Positions 1 to 7,504 of a DNA stretch of 35,967 nt are shown here, piece by piece. Source of the stretch: Candidatus Gastranaerophilales bacterium (lineage in GTDB: Bacteria > Cyanobacteriota > Vampirovibrionia > Gastranaerophilales > Gastranaerophilaceae). The position numbers and the translations under genes were made by a program. Each line of letters starts with the position of its first letter. The stretch's first letter is position 1. The notes beneath the pieces are model-generated. The model worked only from the letters and a program-made list of their open reading frames with translations, made no database searches and was not told the DNA's origin. The DNA lies in contig CAJONH010000040.1 in the NCBI GenBank assembly GCA_905235825.1, positions 1-35,967 on the forward strand, read 5' to 3'.

Positions 1-51
1 ACGGATAGCATCCGTAATTTCAATGTTGCGACCTGTAACAGTAATACGCAT
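1..51 (-). CDS. hpf: Ribosome hibernation-promoting factor HPF/RaiA family, N-terminal fragment (runs off left edge)
   Basis: Only the first 17 codons are inside the window; they read MRITVTGRNIEITDAIR on the minus strand. This is the typical opening of the HPF/RaiA (sigma-54 modulation protein) family: a first beta strand, then a T-G-R-x-hydrophobic-E-hydrophobic-T-D-A-hydrophobic-R pattern at the start of the first helix. A strong Shine-Dalgarno GGAGG (plus-strand cctcc, 61-65) lies 9 nt before the ATG, which fixes the start. Members bind the 30S subunit and inactivate or dimerise ribosomes in slow growth. Long (dimer-forming) and short forms cannot be told apart because the C-terminus is missing. 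The gene is divergent from the ROK kinase at 187. Confidence 0.72.
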   Translation of the reverse strand, partial: MRITVTGRNIEITDAIR

Positions 52-84
52 GTAGTTTTGCCTCCATAAAATATCTACTATGAT

Positions 85-113
85 ATTATACCCTATTTAT
101 GGCATGTTTTAAA
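85..113 (-). promoter_or_regulatory. Candidate promoter for hpf
   Basis: On the minus strand TATAAT (85-90) lies about 34 nt before the ATG, with TTTAAA (108-113, a weak -35) 17 bp upstream. The -10 is a perfect match; the -35 matches TTGACA at 4 of 6 positions. Confidence 0.35.
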
Positions 114-130
114 CCCATAAAAATAATTAA

Positions 131-159
131 TTTAATAAATTATCAAAAAATGTTATAAT
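131..159 (+). promoter_or_regulatory. Candidate extended -10 promoter for the ROK kinase gene
   Basis: TGTTATAAT at 151-159 is a perfect extended -10 (TGnTATAAT). A poor -35 (TTTAAT, 131-136) sits 17 bp upstream. The expected transcription start is near 166, about 20 nt before the ATG at 187. Confidence 0.45.
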
Positions 160-186
160 AGGCAATATAGACTGGAATATATAAAT

Positions 187-1146
187 ATGGGCAGATATTC
201 TATAGGTATTGATTTAGGCGGTACAAAAATTCTTACTTCCGTTATAGATAAAGAAACGGGAGATGTTATTAATTCTGTTAAGAAAAAAACAAAAAAGGAA
301 AAAGGTTCAGAAAAAATAGTACGAAAGATTATCAGCTCTATTAACGAGGTTATAGACGAAAGTTCAATATCTCATCATGATATTGAAAATATAGGACTTG
401 GTGCGGCAGGACAAATAGATAGAGAACAAGGTATTATAATTAATGCTCCAAATTTGGAGCTGATTGATATCCCCATAAAAAATATTATAGAAAAAGAATT
501 TAATAAAAATGTATTTTTAGGGAATGATGTTGAAATAGCAACAATAGGAGAAATGTTTTTTGGAGCGGGAAAAAATGAAAATGATTTTGTTTGTGTATAT
601 GTAGGAACAGGTGTAGGTTCTTGTATTGTTCAAAACGGTAAAATAAGATATGGAGTGTCTGGAACGGCAGGAGAAATCGGTCATATCACGGTAGCTTATA
701 ACGGAAGGTTGTGCGGATGCGGTGCTTCAGGGTGCTTAGAAGCCTATGCATCAAGACTTGCTATTGAAAAAAGGATATTGGGCGAATTAAAAAAAGGAAA
801 AAAATCAGATATAGAAAATTATATAAAACAAGATAAACCTATAAAATCAGGCATGATAAAAAAAGCTATTGAATGTGATGATATTTTAGTTACTCATATT
901 ATAAATGAAGCTGCATCATATCTTGCCTCCGGCATTTCAAGTATAATTAATTTTTATAATCCTTCATTAATAATACTTGGCGGAGGCCTAATAAATGCAG
1001 TTGATTATTTTTATGATAAAACGGTTGAATATGCAAAACAGCAGGCATTACAGATTTCAACGGATAAAACAATATTTAAAAAATCAAAACTGGGTGATTA
1101 TTCAGGAGTTATAGGGGCGGCTATGCTTTGTGAGTATAGAAAATAA
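187..1146 (+). CDS. ROK family glucokinase / sugar kinase
   Basis: ATP-dependent sugar kinase of the ROK family, probably a cytoplasmic glucokinase feeding glycolysis. The 319-residue length is normal. The N-terminal phosphate-binding loop is GIDLGGTK (residues 7-14). GND (112-114) carries the catalytic Asp114. VGTGVGSCIV (139-148) is the second phosphate loop. The structural zinc site of bacterial ROK kinases is complete: His166 in GEIGH, and Cys176, Cys178 and Cys183 in CGCGASGC, followed by LEAYAS. There is no N-terminal helix-turn-helix, so it is a kinase and not a ROK repressor. Substrate (glucose, N-acetylmannosamine or fructose) cannot be settled from the sequence. Shine-Dalgarno is weak (GGA, 10-12 nt upstream). 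It converges on trmFO with only 6 bp between the stop codons. Confidence 0.88.
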   Translation: MGRYSIGIDLGGTKILTSVIDKETGDVINSVKKKTKKEKGSEKIVRKIISSINEVIDESSISHHDIENIGLGAAGQIDREQGIIINAPNLELIDIPIKNIIEKEFNKNVFLGNDVEIATIGEMFFGAGKNENDFVCVYVGTGVGSCIVQNGKIRYGVSGTAGEIGHITVAYNGRLCGCGASGCLEAYASRLAIEKRILGELKKGKKSDIENYIKQDKPIKSGMIKKAIECDDILVTHIINEAASYLASGISSIINFYNPSLIILGGGLINAVDYFYDKTVEYAKQQALQISTDKTIFKKSKLGDYSGVIGAAMLCEYRK

Positions 1147-1152
1147 TTTTAT

Positions 1153-2472
1153 TTATGAAATCATTGTTTTTAATATGGCTGTCGTTTCAATTGCACGTTT
1201 TGACAGCATTTCATTTTTTAACTTTTTATTTTTTCGTGTTTTTCTATCCATTTCTATTTCATCTAAAATTCCCCAGTTTGAATTAACAGGTTGAAATGAT
1301 GTATGCCCGTCATATGATATATAATGAGTAAGTGCCCCCAATACAGTTTCAGATGGAATTTCTATTAAATTTTCATTATTTATGTATCTTCCTGCATTAA
1401 TGCCTGAAAGAAGCCCTGAAGCAATTGATTCGGTGTATCCTTCAGTTCCGGTTATTTGTCCTGCGAAAAATATATCGGGATTTTTTCTTGATTGAAGCGT
1501 TGCATACAAAACTTTAGGAGAATTTATAAAGGTATTTCTGTGCATAACCCCGTAACGTACTATATTTGCATTTTCCAACCCCGGTATTGAATGCAAAAGT
1601 TCTTTTTGAGCACCCCATTTTAAATTTGTCTGAAATCCGACTAAATTATACAATTCTGCTGCTTTATTATCTTGTCTTAATTGAACTACAGCATAGTTTT
1701 CAATGCCTGTTCTTTCATCAACAAGCCCTACAGGTTTCATCGGGCCAAATCTTAATGTATCAATACCACGTGAAGCCAAAACTTCAATTGGAAGGCAGGA
1801 TTCAAAAAATTTTGCGTTTTTTTCAAATGTTTTTAGTTCTATTTTGGGCGAATTTATTAATATATTATAAAAATTCTCATATTCCTCTTTATTCATCGGA
1901 CAATTTATATAATCTTTTCCGCCTTTATTATACCTGTTTAAATAAAATGCTTTGTCAAAATTTATCGAATTTTTTTCTACAATAGGTGCAATTGCATCAA
2001 AAAAGAAAAGATATTGTTCACCTAAAAATTCTTGAATTTTTTTAGATAGAAGTTCTGAGGTTAAAGGCCCTGATGCAATAATAACAGGCATTTCAAAATT
2101 TAAATCCGTAACTTCTTTTCTTATTACATTAATATTCGGATTATCAAGAATTTTTTTTGTTACAAGAGAAGAAAATAATTCACGGTCAATAGCAATCGCC
2201 CCGCCTGCAGGCACCTGTGAGTCCATAATCAATGGCATTAATTCGGAACCCAAAATTTCCATTTCATGTTTTAAAAGACCTGAAGCATTTGTTAAATCAT
2301 ACGAGCCGAGTGAGTTGGAACAAACAAATTCGGCAAACTTACCTGTTTTATGAGCTCCTGTTTCAACATTAGGACGCATTTCATATAAATCAACGCAAAT
2401 ATTTCGTTTAGCCAATTGCAGAGCAGCTTCACTTCCTGCAAGTCCCGCACCGATAACTGTTACCTTTTTCAT
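1153..2472 (-). CDS. trmFO: TrmFO: methylenetetrahydrofolate-tRNA-(uracil-5-)-methyltransferase (FADH2-oxidising)
   Basis: Folate- and FAD-dependent enzyme that makes 5-methyluridine (m5U54) in the T loop of tRNA. It is 439 residues, the normal length. The N-terminus is a Rossmann FAD site (VIGAGLAGSEAALQLA, residues 6-21, then YEMRP). The family signature FVCSNSLGS follows, with Cys51; the second family cysteine is Cys226 in FESCLPIEVLASRG, so the known catalytic cysteine pair (53/226 in the Bacillus enzyme) is kept. Near the C-terminus GQITGTEGYTESIASGL is the usual conserved glycine-rich segment. AGAGG lies upstream of the ATG. TrmFO, as opposed to SAM-dependent TrmA, is typical of Firmicutes, Cyanobacteria and relatives, in line with the proposed host. 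It lies 81 bp downstream of the TPR gene and may have its own weak promoter (GATAAT at 2493-2498). Confidence 0.96.
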   Translation of the reverse strand: MKKVTVIGAGLAGSEAALQLAKRNICVDLYEMRPNVETGAHKTGKFAEFVCSNSLGSYDLTNASGLLKHEMEILGSELMPLIMDSQVPAGGAIAIDRELFSSLVTKKILDNPNINVIRKEVTDLNFEMPVIIASGPLTSELLSKKIQEFLGEQYLFFFDAIAPIVEKNSINFDKAFYLNRYNKGGKDYINCPMNKEEYENFYNILINSPKIELKTFEKNAKFFESCLPIEVLASRGIDTLRFGPMKPVGLVDERTGIENYAVVQLRQDNKAAELYNLVGFQTNLKWGAQKELLHSIPGLENANIVRYGVMHRNTFINSPKVLYATLQSRKNPDIFFAGQITGTEGYTESIASGLLSGINAGRYINNENLIEIPSETVLGALTHYISYDGHTSFQPVNSNWGILDEIEMDRKTRKNKKLKNEMLSKRAIETTAILKTMIS

Positions 2473-2553
2473 ATTTTCAACCTCTTCTCCTGATTATCGC
2501 ATAAAATAATAATAAAGGAAGCTGAAAAAATATTTATTTAATTTTAAAATTGA

Positions 2554-3558
2554 CTATTGTGCCGGAGGCTGATTTTGTTGTTCAACAGGCTCTTGTTCTT
2601 GAGGCTGCTCCTGCTTTTCATTTAATGCTTCTAATTCAGGTTGAATTGATCTAAATTCGGCAGCTAATGCTTTTTCATTACCTGTAAATGTCAATTTCTT
2701 TTCAAATGCAGCCGAAAGATTTTTTAAATATCCTTCTCTGTTTTCGGTTTGTTTATATATTTCAGCTAAAAGATAATATAAATCAGCTTCATCCGGCATT
2801 GTTTGGAGTGCTGATTGTAAATGATGTTCTGCTTTTTCATATTGATTTTGTTTACAAAGTAATTTTACAAGCATTTTTAATGCTTTTATATCACTCGGAT
2901 TTGTTTTAACAGTACTGTTTAAGCACATAATAGCTCTATGCTCATCTCCCTGTTCCGTGTATATTGCAGCTAAATTGTAGTATGCCCAGCTGTAATCGGG
3001 ACTCTGGCTTATAACCTGATCATACAAGCTGATTGCATCATCTATATATCCTGCTTCTTTGCATTGGTATGCCAAATAAAATTTTGCTATTGCATCATTA
3101 TTATCAAGCTGGACGGCTCTCGAAAGATATTTAATTGCATTTTGGGTATCTTTTTTTCTTGTATAAATTTCACCTAAATGAAAAAACGAGTTTTCATCTT
3201 CTTCGTCTGTTTCAACTACCTTTAAAAGCAGCTGCTCTGCTTCATCATGCCTGTTTGCTTTTATAAGTACAATAGCGAGATTATACATAAAATCGGTATC
3301 TTCACTATCTAATTCATGGGCTTTTTCGTAGGCTAAAATTGCATCATCATTCATTTTTAGTTTTTCTAAAATAATTCCGATATTATAATAATTCATGGCA
3401 TTATCGGGAAATTGATTTTTTAAGAAGACAAAATTTTTAAGAGCTTCTTGATTTTCTCCCATATCGGAAAGTGCCATGGCATAAGACTCTATTGCCTCAT
3501 AATCCTCCGGATTAGCTTCTATTCGTTGTTTTAGTGCAGTGATTTCGTCAGCATTCAT
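2554..3558 (-). CDS. Tetratricopeptide repeat protein
   Basis: 334 residues built almost entirely of 34-residue TPR units (about eight). Repeated patterns such as YYNIGIILEKLKMNDDAILAYEKA, FYLAYQCKEAGYIDDAISLYDQV and YYNLAAIYTEQGDEHRAI show the W/Y-N-L-G-x-Y...A...A...P consensus. There is no signal peptide or membrane helix, so it should be cytoplasmic. The C-terminal 25 residues are a Gln/Glu/Pro tail (ending QNQPPAQ), probably disordered. TPR superhelices bind peptides or partner proteins; the partner is not identifiable. The gene starts 9 bp after the nnrD stop and looks like the last member of the operon that begins at 6528. Confidence 0.85.
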   Translation of the reverse strand: MNADEITALKQRIEANPEDYEAIESYAMALSDMGENQEALKNFVFLKNQFPDNAMNYYNIGIILEKLKMNDDAILAYEKAHELDSEDTDFMYNLAIVLIKANRHDEAEQLLLKVVETDEEDENSFFHLGEIYTRKKDTQNAIKYLSRAVQLDNNDAIAKFYLAYQCKEAGYIDDAISLYDQVISQSPDYSWAYYNLAAIYTEQGDEHRAIMCLNSTVKTNPSDIKALKMLVKLLCKQNQYEKAEHHLQSALQTMPDEADLYYLLAEIYKQTENREGYLKNLSAAFEKKLTFTGNEKALAAEFRSIQPELEALNEKQEQPQEQEPVEQQNQPPAQ

Positions 3559-3567
3559 TTTATGCCT

Positions 3568-4434
3568 CTATTCTTCTAATATTATTTGTTTAATTGCAAA
3601 AGGAAGGTAATCTATAATATCCGTAGCCATAACGCAATATTTTGTTAAATCGACAGAAGCAATATCACCGGATAATCCGTGTAAATATGTTCCTATAATT
3701 GCCGAATCAAACGGAGATAGTTTTTGTGCCAGTAATCCTGCTATTATTCCCGTCAATACATCTCCCGAACCGGCTTTCGCAAGAGCAGAAGAACCTGAAC
3801 AGTTGACAAACACCTTACTGCCGTTTGTAACTATACTGTTATGACCTTTTAAAACAGTTATACATTCATAAGTTTGTGAAGTTATACGTGCATATTTTTC
3901 TCTATTTGCCATTATTTCATCCGTATCAACTCCTAAAAGCCTTGAAAGTTCTTTCGGATGAGGTGTTATAACCGTATTTTTTAATGATATAACTTCTTTT
4001 TTTGATGCAAGAATATTTATTCCGTCTGCATCCAAAACAACATTGTGCATTGAACTTCTTTTTGTAAGCAAATTAAAAACAAAATCTCTTGTTTCTTCCG
4101 TATTTGTAATACCGCATCCTATTTCAAGAACATTGTATTTGCTTAAATCGCCCAAATCATTATCCGATGATATTGCCCCATTTTTGGATTTCAATCTCTT
4201 ATAGGTTATTTCGGGAGCCAAGGATGCAATGGCATTAACAATTTCATCCGGACAAGCAAGTGTCAAATATCCTGCACCTGCTTTTAAAGCCGCTATAGAC
4301 GACAAATAAGCAGCCCCGATATAATTCAATGAACCTGCAATATTTAAAATTCTGCCAAAAGTAGCTTTGTTTGATTCTTCGGGTCTTAACGGCATTTTGC
4401 CGAAAACAAGTTTTTTGTCTATATTTTTATGCAT
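3568..4434 (-). CDS. nnrD: ADP-dependent NAD(P)H-hydrate dehydratase
   Basis: Repairs damaged hydrated NADH/NADPH back to the normal cofactor using ADP. The protein is 288 residues: only the C-terminal (YjeF-C, ribokinase-like) half of the usual bifunctional Nnr protein, so the epimerase domain (NnrE) must be encoded elsewhere or be absent. Recognised motifs are GRILNIAGSLNYIGAAYLSS near the N-terminus, DADGIN and ITPHPKELSRLLG in the middle, TVLKGHNSIV, and the nucleotide/catalytic loop AKAGSGDVLTGIIAGLLAQ, then GTYLHGLSGDIAS near the C-terminus. It overlaps the end of trmL by 8 bp, which suggests translational coupling, and sits in the minus-strand operon 6528-2554. Confidence 0.9.
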   Translation of the reverse strand: MHKNIDKKLVFGKMPLRPEESNKATFGRILNIAGSLNYIGAAYLSSIAALKAGAGYLTLACPDEIVNAIASLAPEITYKRLKSKNGAISSDNDLGDLSKYNVLEIGCGITNTEETRDFVFNLLTKRSSMHNVVLDADGINILASKKEVISLKNTVITPHPKELSRLLGVDTDEIMANREKYARITSQTYECITVLKGHNSIVTNGSKVFVNCSGSSALAKAGSGDVLTGIIAGLLAQKLSPFDSAIIGTYLHGLSGDIASVDLTKYCVMATDIIDYLPFAIKQIILEE

Positions 4435-4888
4435 TCTGTCTTATTGCCTCATATACGACTATTGCTACAGAGTTAGAAAGATTTAAACTTCTTTGACCTT
4501 CCAACATTGGTATTGTTATTGCCGTTTTATCATTTTCTTTTAATATTTTTTCCGGAATACCTCTTGTTTCAGGTCCAAAAACAAAAAAATCACCTTCTTT
4601 AAATTTATAATCAGTATACAATTTTTTTGATTTAGTCGTCAAATAGTAAAAATTGGAATTAGGAAATTCTGCCTTTAATTCATCAAGATTGTCGTATTTT
4701 TTTATTTCCACACTGTTCCAATAATCCAAGCCTGCTCGTTTCATATATTTATCGGATAGTGAAAATCCCAATTTACCGACCAGAAATAATCGAGAACCCG
4801 TACAAGCACACAAACGGGCAATATTGCCGGTATTTTGAGGAATTTCAGGTTCATAAAGAACTACATTAAATTTACTTTTTATCATCAA
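4427..4888 (-). CDS. trmL: tRNA (cytidine(34)-2'-O)-methyltransferase, SPOUT family
   Basis: 153-residue SPOUT (trefoil-knot) methyltransferase of the TrmL/CspR/YibK group, which 2'-O-methylates the wobble nucleotide of tRNA-Leu isoacceptors. All three SPOUT motifs are visible: EPEIPQNTGNIARLCACTG (motif 1), FVFGPETRGIPEKIL (motif 2, SAM-binding knot) and LNLSNSVAIVVYEAIRQ (motif 3). Length is typical of the minimal family. The gene overlaps pgsA by 17 bp upstream and nnrD by 8 bp downstream. The start is either of the two adjacent ATG codons (MMIKSK). Confidence 0.93.
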   Translation of the reverse strand: MMIKSKFNVVLYEPEIPQNTGNIARLCACTGSRLFLVGKLGFSLSDKYMKRAGLDYWNSVEIKKYDNLDELKAEFPNSNFYYLTTKSKKLYTDYKFKEGDFFVFGPETRGIPEKILKENDKTAITIPMLEGQRSLNLSNSVAIVVYEAIRQNA

Positions 4889-5510
4889 TATATCTTTTAC
4901 TTTCTATTAATACGGGAATACCTCTTATTATACACATTGCGACCGTAATATAAACAAGAATATCCGCAAATAATATTAATTTAGGCTGAATAGCAATAAA
5001 AATCTGGTGTTGTTCAATTGTTAATATATCCAAAAATTCAACATTCGGAATATTTGCAATGATAACGGCAAGAAAAGCAAGGACTTTTGCTGTTCCGTAT
5101 ACGGCACGGGAAATCCTTGATGCGGTTAAAAAGTGCATAAATTTATTTTTCATCATTGAATGCTCTCCAAAAGCGGTAAAACCTTTAGATAAAGCAATAC
5201 TTCTTAACCCGTCGGTCAAAATACCTCGTGTTACAACAGCCATTGGAACCCAGATGCCAACCCAGCCCAAGCCGGCGAATGCAATCCAATATAGATTTTC
5301 AACAACCCTGTCGCCAATAATATCGAATACTGAACCAAATTCAGACTGTTCGTTTAATGCTCTCGCAACAACTCCGTCCAATCCGTCCAATATTACAACA
5401 AGCAGCGTTATGAAAAATGATGAAAGTGCCAATTCCGGTCGACCCGAAAATAAAAACTCCACTGCAATTATACATAAAATCATTCTTAAAATTGTTAATA
5501 AATTAGCCAT
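4872..5510 (-). CDS. pgsA: CDP-alcohol phosphatidyltransferase, probably phosphatidylglycerophosphate synthase
   Basis: Membrane enzyme that exchanges CMP of CDP-diacylglycerol for an alcohol, most likely glycerol-3-phosphate (phosphatidylglycerol synthesis). I place the start at the ATG at 5510 (MANLLTILRMILC, 212 residues); an in-frame ATG at 5564 would overlap the previous gene and lacks a ribosome site, while GGAAAAGGG precedes 5510. The CDP-OH-P signature is complete: Asp45-Gly46-x2-Ala49-Arg50-x8-Gly59-x3-Asp63-x3-Asp67, the last Asp being the catalytic base. Around six hydrophobic helices follow the family pattern. The N-terminal NLLTILRM resembles PgsA (NxLTxxR). A cardiolipin- or inositol-using relative is possible. 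It lies 16 bp after the Gfo/Idh gene and overlaps trmL by 17 bp. Confidence 0.83.
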   Translation of the reverse strand: MANLLTILRMILCIIAVEFLFSGRPELALSSFFITLLVVILDGLDGVVARALNEQSEFGSVFDIIGDRVVENLYWIAFAGLGWVGIWVPMAVVTRGILTDGLRSIALSKGFTAFGEHSMMKNKFMHFLTASRISRAVYGTAKVLAFLAVIIANIPNVEFLDILTIEQHQIFIAIQPKLILFADILVYITVAMCIIRGIPVLIESKRYIDDKK

Positions 5511-5526
5511 TTTTAGCCCTTTTCCA

Positions 5527-6528
5527 TTATTGTTTTTTACTTCTGGATAACGCAAAATCAACATTATCCAAAGATTTTACTTTATCTCCAAGCATTATTT
5601 TTTCAGCTTCTTCCAAGACCTTTACGACATTAAATCCGTTATGTCCGTCGCTTCTTGCCTGTTTTCCCTGCTCTATGCAGGTTAAGAAGTGCTGGCATTC
5701 CAGTTTTAAAGGTTCAATTTCAATATAATCCAAAACCTCTGTTTTAGAAATTTTAGGAGAAGAACTTTCAAAAATTTGAAGTTTATTCTCTGTTAAAGTA
5801 TCATCAAATATTGCTGTGGCTTTAGTTCCACGAACGAGCAAATTAACTCTTTTAACCGGATGTATCCAGCTGTCGGATATATGAGCAATAATTCCGTCTT
5901 CATATTCTATTGTTACATGTGTTATATCCATAATATCGTTATTATCACTTGAAGCACCGACAGCACTGATTACTCTGACAGGTTCTTTACCGAGAATATA
6001 GCTTGTCATGGAAACATCGTGCGGTGCCAAATCCCACATAACGCTTCTGTCGTTTTTAAAGTGATTAATATTTAATCTGTCGCTTTGAACATATCGTATA
6101 TTACCCAGTACTCCTTCATTTATAAGCATTTTTAAACGATTTACCGCCGGATGATACATTAAAAGATGTCCAACCATAAGTACCATATTATTTTTATTCG
6201 CAATGTCTGTCAGAGCTTTTGCTTCTGCTGAAACGGTTGAAATAGGTTTTTCCACATAAACATGCTTGCCTGCTTCTATTGCTTTTCTTACTATTTTATA
6301 GTGAGTATGACTTGGTGTTACAACAGCAACTGCATCAATTTCAGGATTTGCAAGTACTTCATCCGAATTAGCAATGATATTGATATCAGGATACTGTAAT
6401 TTTAAATTTTTTCTGTTTTCTTCATCTAAATCGCAGACTGTATGAAGTGCATCCAAATTATAAAAATTTCTTACAACATTCTTTCCCCAGATTCCGCAGC
6501 CTATAACTGCAACCTTATGTGTTCTCAT
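5527..6528 (-). CDS. Gfo/Idh/MocA family NAD(P)-dependent oxidoreductase (WlbA-like)
   Basis: 333 residues. The N-terminal Rossmann fold reads VAVIGCGIWGKNVVRNFYNL (residues 6-25), with the acidic residue in VCDLDEEN binding the nucleotide ribose. VEKPIST (92-98) is the family signature with Lys94 as catalytic residue, and DLAPHDV carries Asp166 and His170 of the active site. GxGxWGKNxxRNF is typical of UDP-N-acetylhexosamine 3-dehydrogenases (WlbA/WbpB), which prepare 3-amino sugars for surface glycans; that assignment is by resemblance only. It is the first gene of the tight minus-strand operon leading into pgsA-trmL-nnrD-TPR. GGAG (6534-6537) is 5 nt before the ATG. Confidence 0.86.
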   Translation of the reverse strand: MRTHKVAVIGCGIWGKNVVRNFYNLDALHTVCDLDEENRKNLKLQYPDINIIANSDEVLANPEIDAVAVVTPSHTHYKIVRKAIEAGKHVYVEKPISTVSAEAKALTDIANKNNMVLMVGHLLMYHPAVNRLKMLINEGVLGNIRYVQSDRLNINHFKNDRSVMWDLAPHDVSMTSYILGKEPVRVISAVGASSDNNDIMDITHVTIEYEDGIIAHISDSWIHPVKRVNLLVRGTKATAIFDDTLTENKLQIFESSSPKISKTEVLDYIEIEPLKLECQHFLTCIEQGKQARSDGHNGFNVVKVLEEAEKIMLGDKVKSLDNVDFALSRSKKQ

Positions 6529-6570
6529 TTTATCTCCAATAATATTTTCTTATTTGATTGTACAACATAA

Positions 6571-6599
6571 ATTTTAAAAAATAAGAAAAAAAAGGTCAA
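6571..6599 (-). promoter_or_regulatory. Promoter of the Gfo/Idh-pgsA-trmL-nnrD-TPR operon
   Basis: On the minus strand TTGACC (6594-6599, 5 of 6 matches) is followed by a 17-bp spacer and TAAAAT (6571-6576, 5 of 6). The expected transcription start is near 6564, giving a leader of about 36 nt with GGAG before the ATG at 6528. Confidence 0.6.
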
Positions 6600-6636
6600 A
6601 TTAAAGATTTATAAAGAATTCATCATTTGAAACAAT

Positions 6637-6670
6637 AAAAAAAGCGGATGACTTTTTAGTCACCCTCTTT
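6637..6670 (-). terminator. Rho-independent terminator after the gene at 6692-7096
   Basis: Read on the minus strand, a stem of 13 positions with two mismatches (6658-6670 with 6641-6653) closes a 4-nt loop and runs into seven T (A7 on plus, 6637-6643). It separates the small gene upstream from the operon promoter just downstream. Confidence 0.7.
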
Positions 6671-6691
6671 ATAATCTTATACATTTTATCG

Positions 6692-7096
6692 TTAAGCATA
6701 TAAATTTTTTGCAAGTAATTTTTGTGTATTATCTTTACCCATAATGTCAAAATGGTCTTTGCCGTATGCATCTTTGGTTCTTACCGCAAAAAGTTTATCA
6801 GAGAACAGAGAATGAACTTCCGTTTCTTTTATGCCGTCTTTTATTGTTGCACCTACAAATTTTGCAGATTCATTATTATCTGTTATAGCCATCAATGCCT
6901 TGTTTATATTTGCCTGTGCCGTTTCGGGGCTGACCGTATCAAGGCTTGATGTTTTTATTATAGGAGAAGAAATAACATTTTTACTGTAATTACCATCAGG
7001 TTTAATTTTATGTATTACACAGGTATAATTCTCTCCGGTTGCTTTACCTGTTTTAATACTCTCTTGAAATAAGAAACCAACAGCAGAAACTTTCAT
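6692..7096 (-). CDS. Hypothetical protein, 134 residues
   Basis: I do not recognise this protein. It opens MKVSAVGFLFQES and is soluble, with no membrane helix or signal peptide. Composition is mixed and slightly basic (Lys/Asn/Thr/Ser-rich). Residues about 50-80 look helical (PETAQANINKALMAITD), and the second half alternates polar and hydrophobic residues (FVGATIKDG, KLFAVRTKDAYGKDHFDIMG), consistent with a small alpha/beta fold. Support for it being real: its own good promoter (7219-7247), a Shine-Dalgarno AAAGG 8-12 nt before the ATG, and an intrinsic terminator right after the stop. It is a single-gene unit with a long leader of about 115 nt, suggesting regulated expression. Probably lineage-specific. 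Confidence 0.72.
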   Translation of the reverse strand: MKVSAVGFLFQESIKTGKATGENYTCVIHKIKPDGNYSKNVISSPIIKTSSLDTVSPETAQANINKALMAITDNNESAKFVGATIKDGIKETEVHSLFSDKLFAVRTKDAYGKDHFDIMGKDNTQKLLAKNLYA

Positions 7097-7212
7097 AACA
7101 CTTACCTTTCTTGGAACAAACAGACGTGAACTTCATTTTGTGCATATTTTTAGCACTCTTGCAGATTTCCCTTGTATCCTTCGTACCCGCCTGCCGCACC
7201 TTATCTTTCCAC
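7097..7212 (-). other. Long 5' leader of the 6692-7096 gene with a GC-richer stretch
   Basis: Between the predicted transcription start (about 7212) and the ATG lies a 115-nt leader. Its first 50 nt (minus strand, 7200 to 7151) are clearly richer in G and C than the surrounding intergenic DNA. Short complementary segments are GCAG (7191-7194) with CTGC (7161-7164) and GTGC (7153-7156) with GCAC (7140-7143); GTGC at 7196-7199 could compete for the latter. I cannot match it to a known riboswitch class. The rest of the 408-bp gap (7248-7504) is low-complexity A/T sequence with one inverted repeat. Confidence 0.3.
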
Positions 7213-7218
7213 ATTTTT

Positions 7219-7247
7219 ATAATAACTCTTTAAATGTTATTTGTCCA
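7219..7247 (-). promoter_or_regulatory. Promoter of the 6692-7096 gene
   Basis: TGGACA (7242-7247 on the minus strand, 5 of 6 to TTGACA), a 17-bp spacer and TATTAT (7219-7224, 5 of 6 to TATAAT). It is one of the best sigma-70-type promoters in the window. Confidence 0.6.
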
Positions 7248-7419
7248 GTGAATTTTTGTAAAAAATTCGATTTTTGAAGTCTTTTTTTGCAAAATCATAA
7301 TTTTTTTTATTCATTTTTAGTTTTTTTTAATAAAAAATTTAAAATTTGTAAAAAATACACTTAATTTTTGCAATTTTATCAATTTTTTGCTTGATTTTAC
7401 TCCAAAAAATTGTAAAATA

Positions 7420-7477
7420 GATAAAATATATTTTCTTTTTATCTAATTTAATGATAAAAAAGATATATTTTTTATTT
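7420..7477 (-). terminator. A/T-only inverted repeat downstream of the AsmA-like gene, possible terminator
   Basis: A 24-nt arm (7420-7443) is imperfectly repeated in inverted orientation at 7453-7477 around a 9-nt loop. It sits about 30 nt past the AsmA-like stop at 7505. The stem contains almost no G-C pairs, so its strength as a terminator is doubtful. It is flanked by T- and A-rich sequence on both sides. Confidence 0.3.
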
Positions 7478-7504
7478 TGTTTATTATTTAAAAAGCTAAA
7501 AATT

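Noticed and set aside
5059..5550. 163-codon plus-strand frame opposite pgsA
   Set aside because: Antisense shadow of a gene with a complete CDP-alcohol phosphotransferase motif.
7053..7214. A 53-codon minus-strand frame covering the leader of the 6692-7096 gene (starts MWKDKVRQAG, Cys/Lys-rich)
   Set aside because: Its ATG coincides with the predicted transcript start and has no ribosome site, codon use is unlike neighbouring genes, and it runs into the start of a better supported gene in another frame.
7248..7419. Long runs of A and T in the intergenic region, considered as an origin or AT-rich unwinding element
   Set aside because: No DnaA-box-like repeats (TTATCCACA type) or neighbouring dnaA/dnaN genes; low complexity alone is not enough in such an A/T-rich genome.
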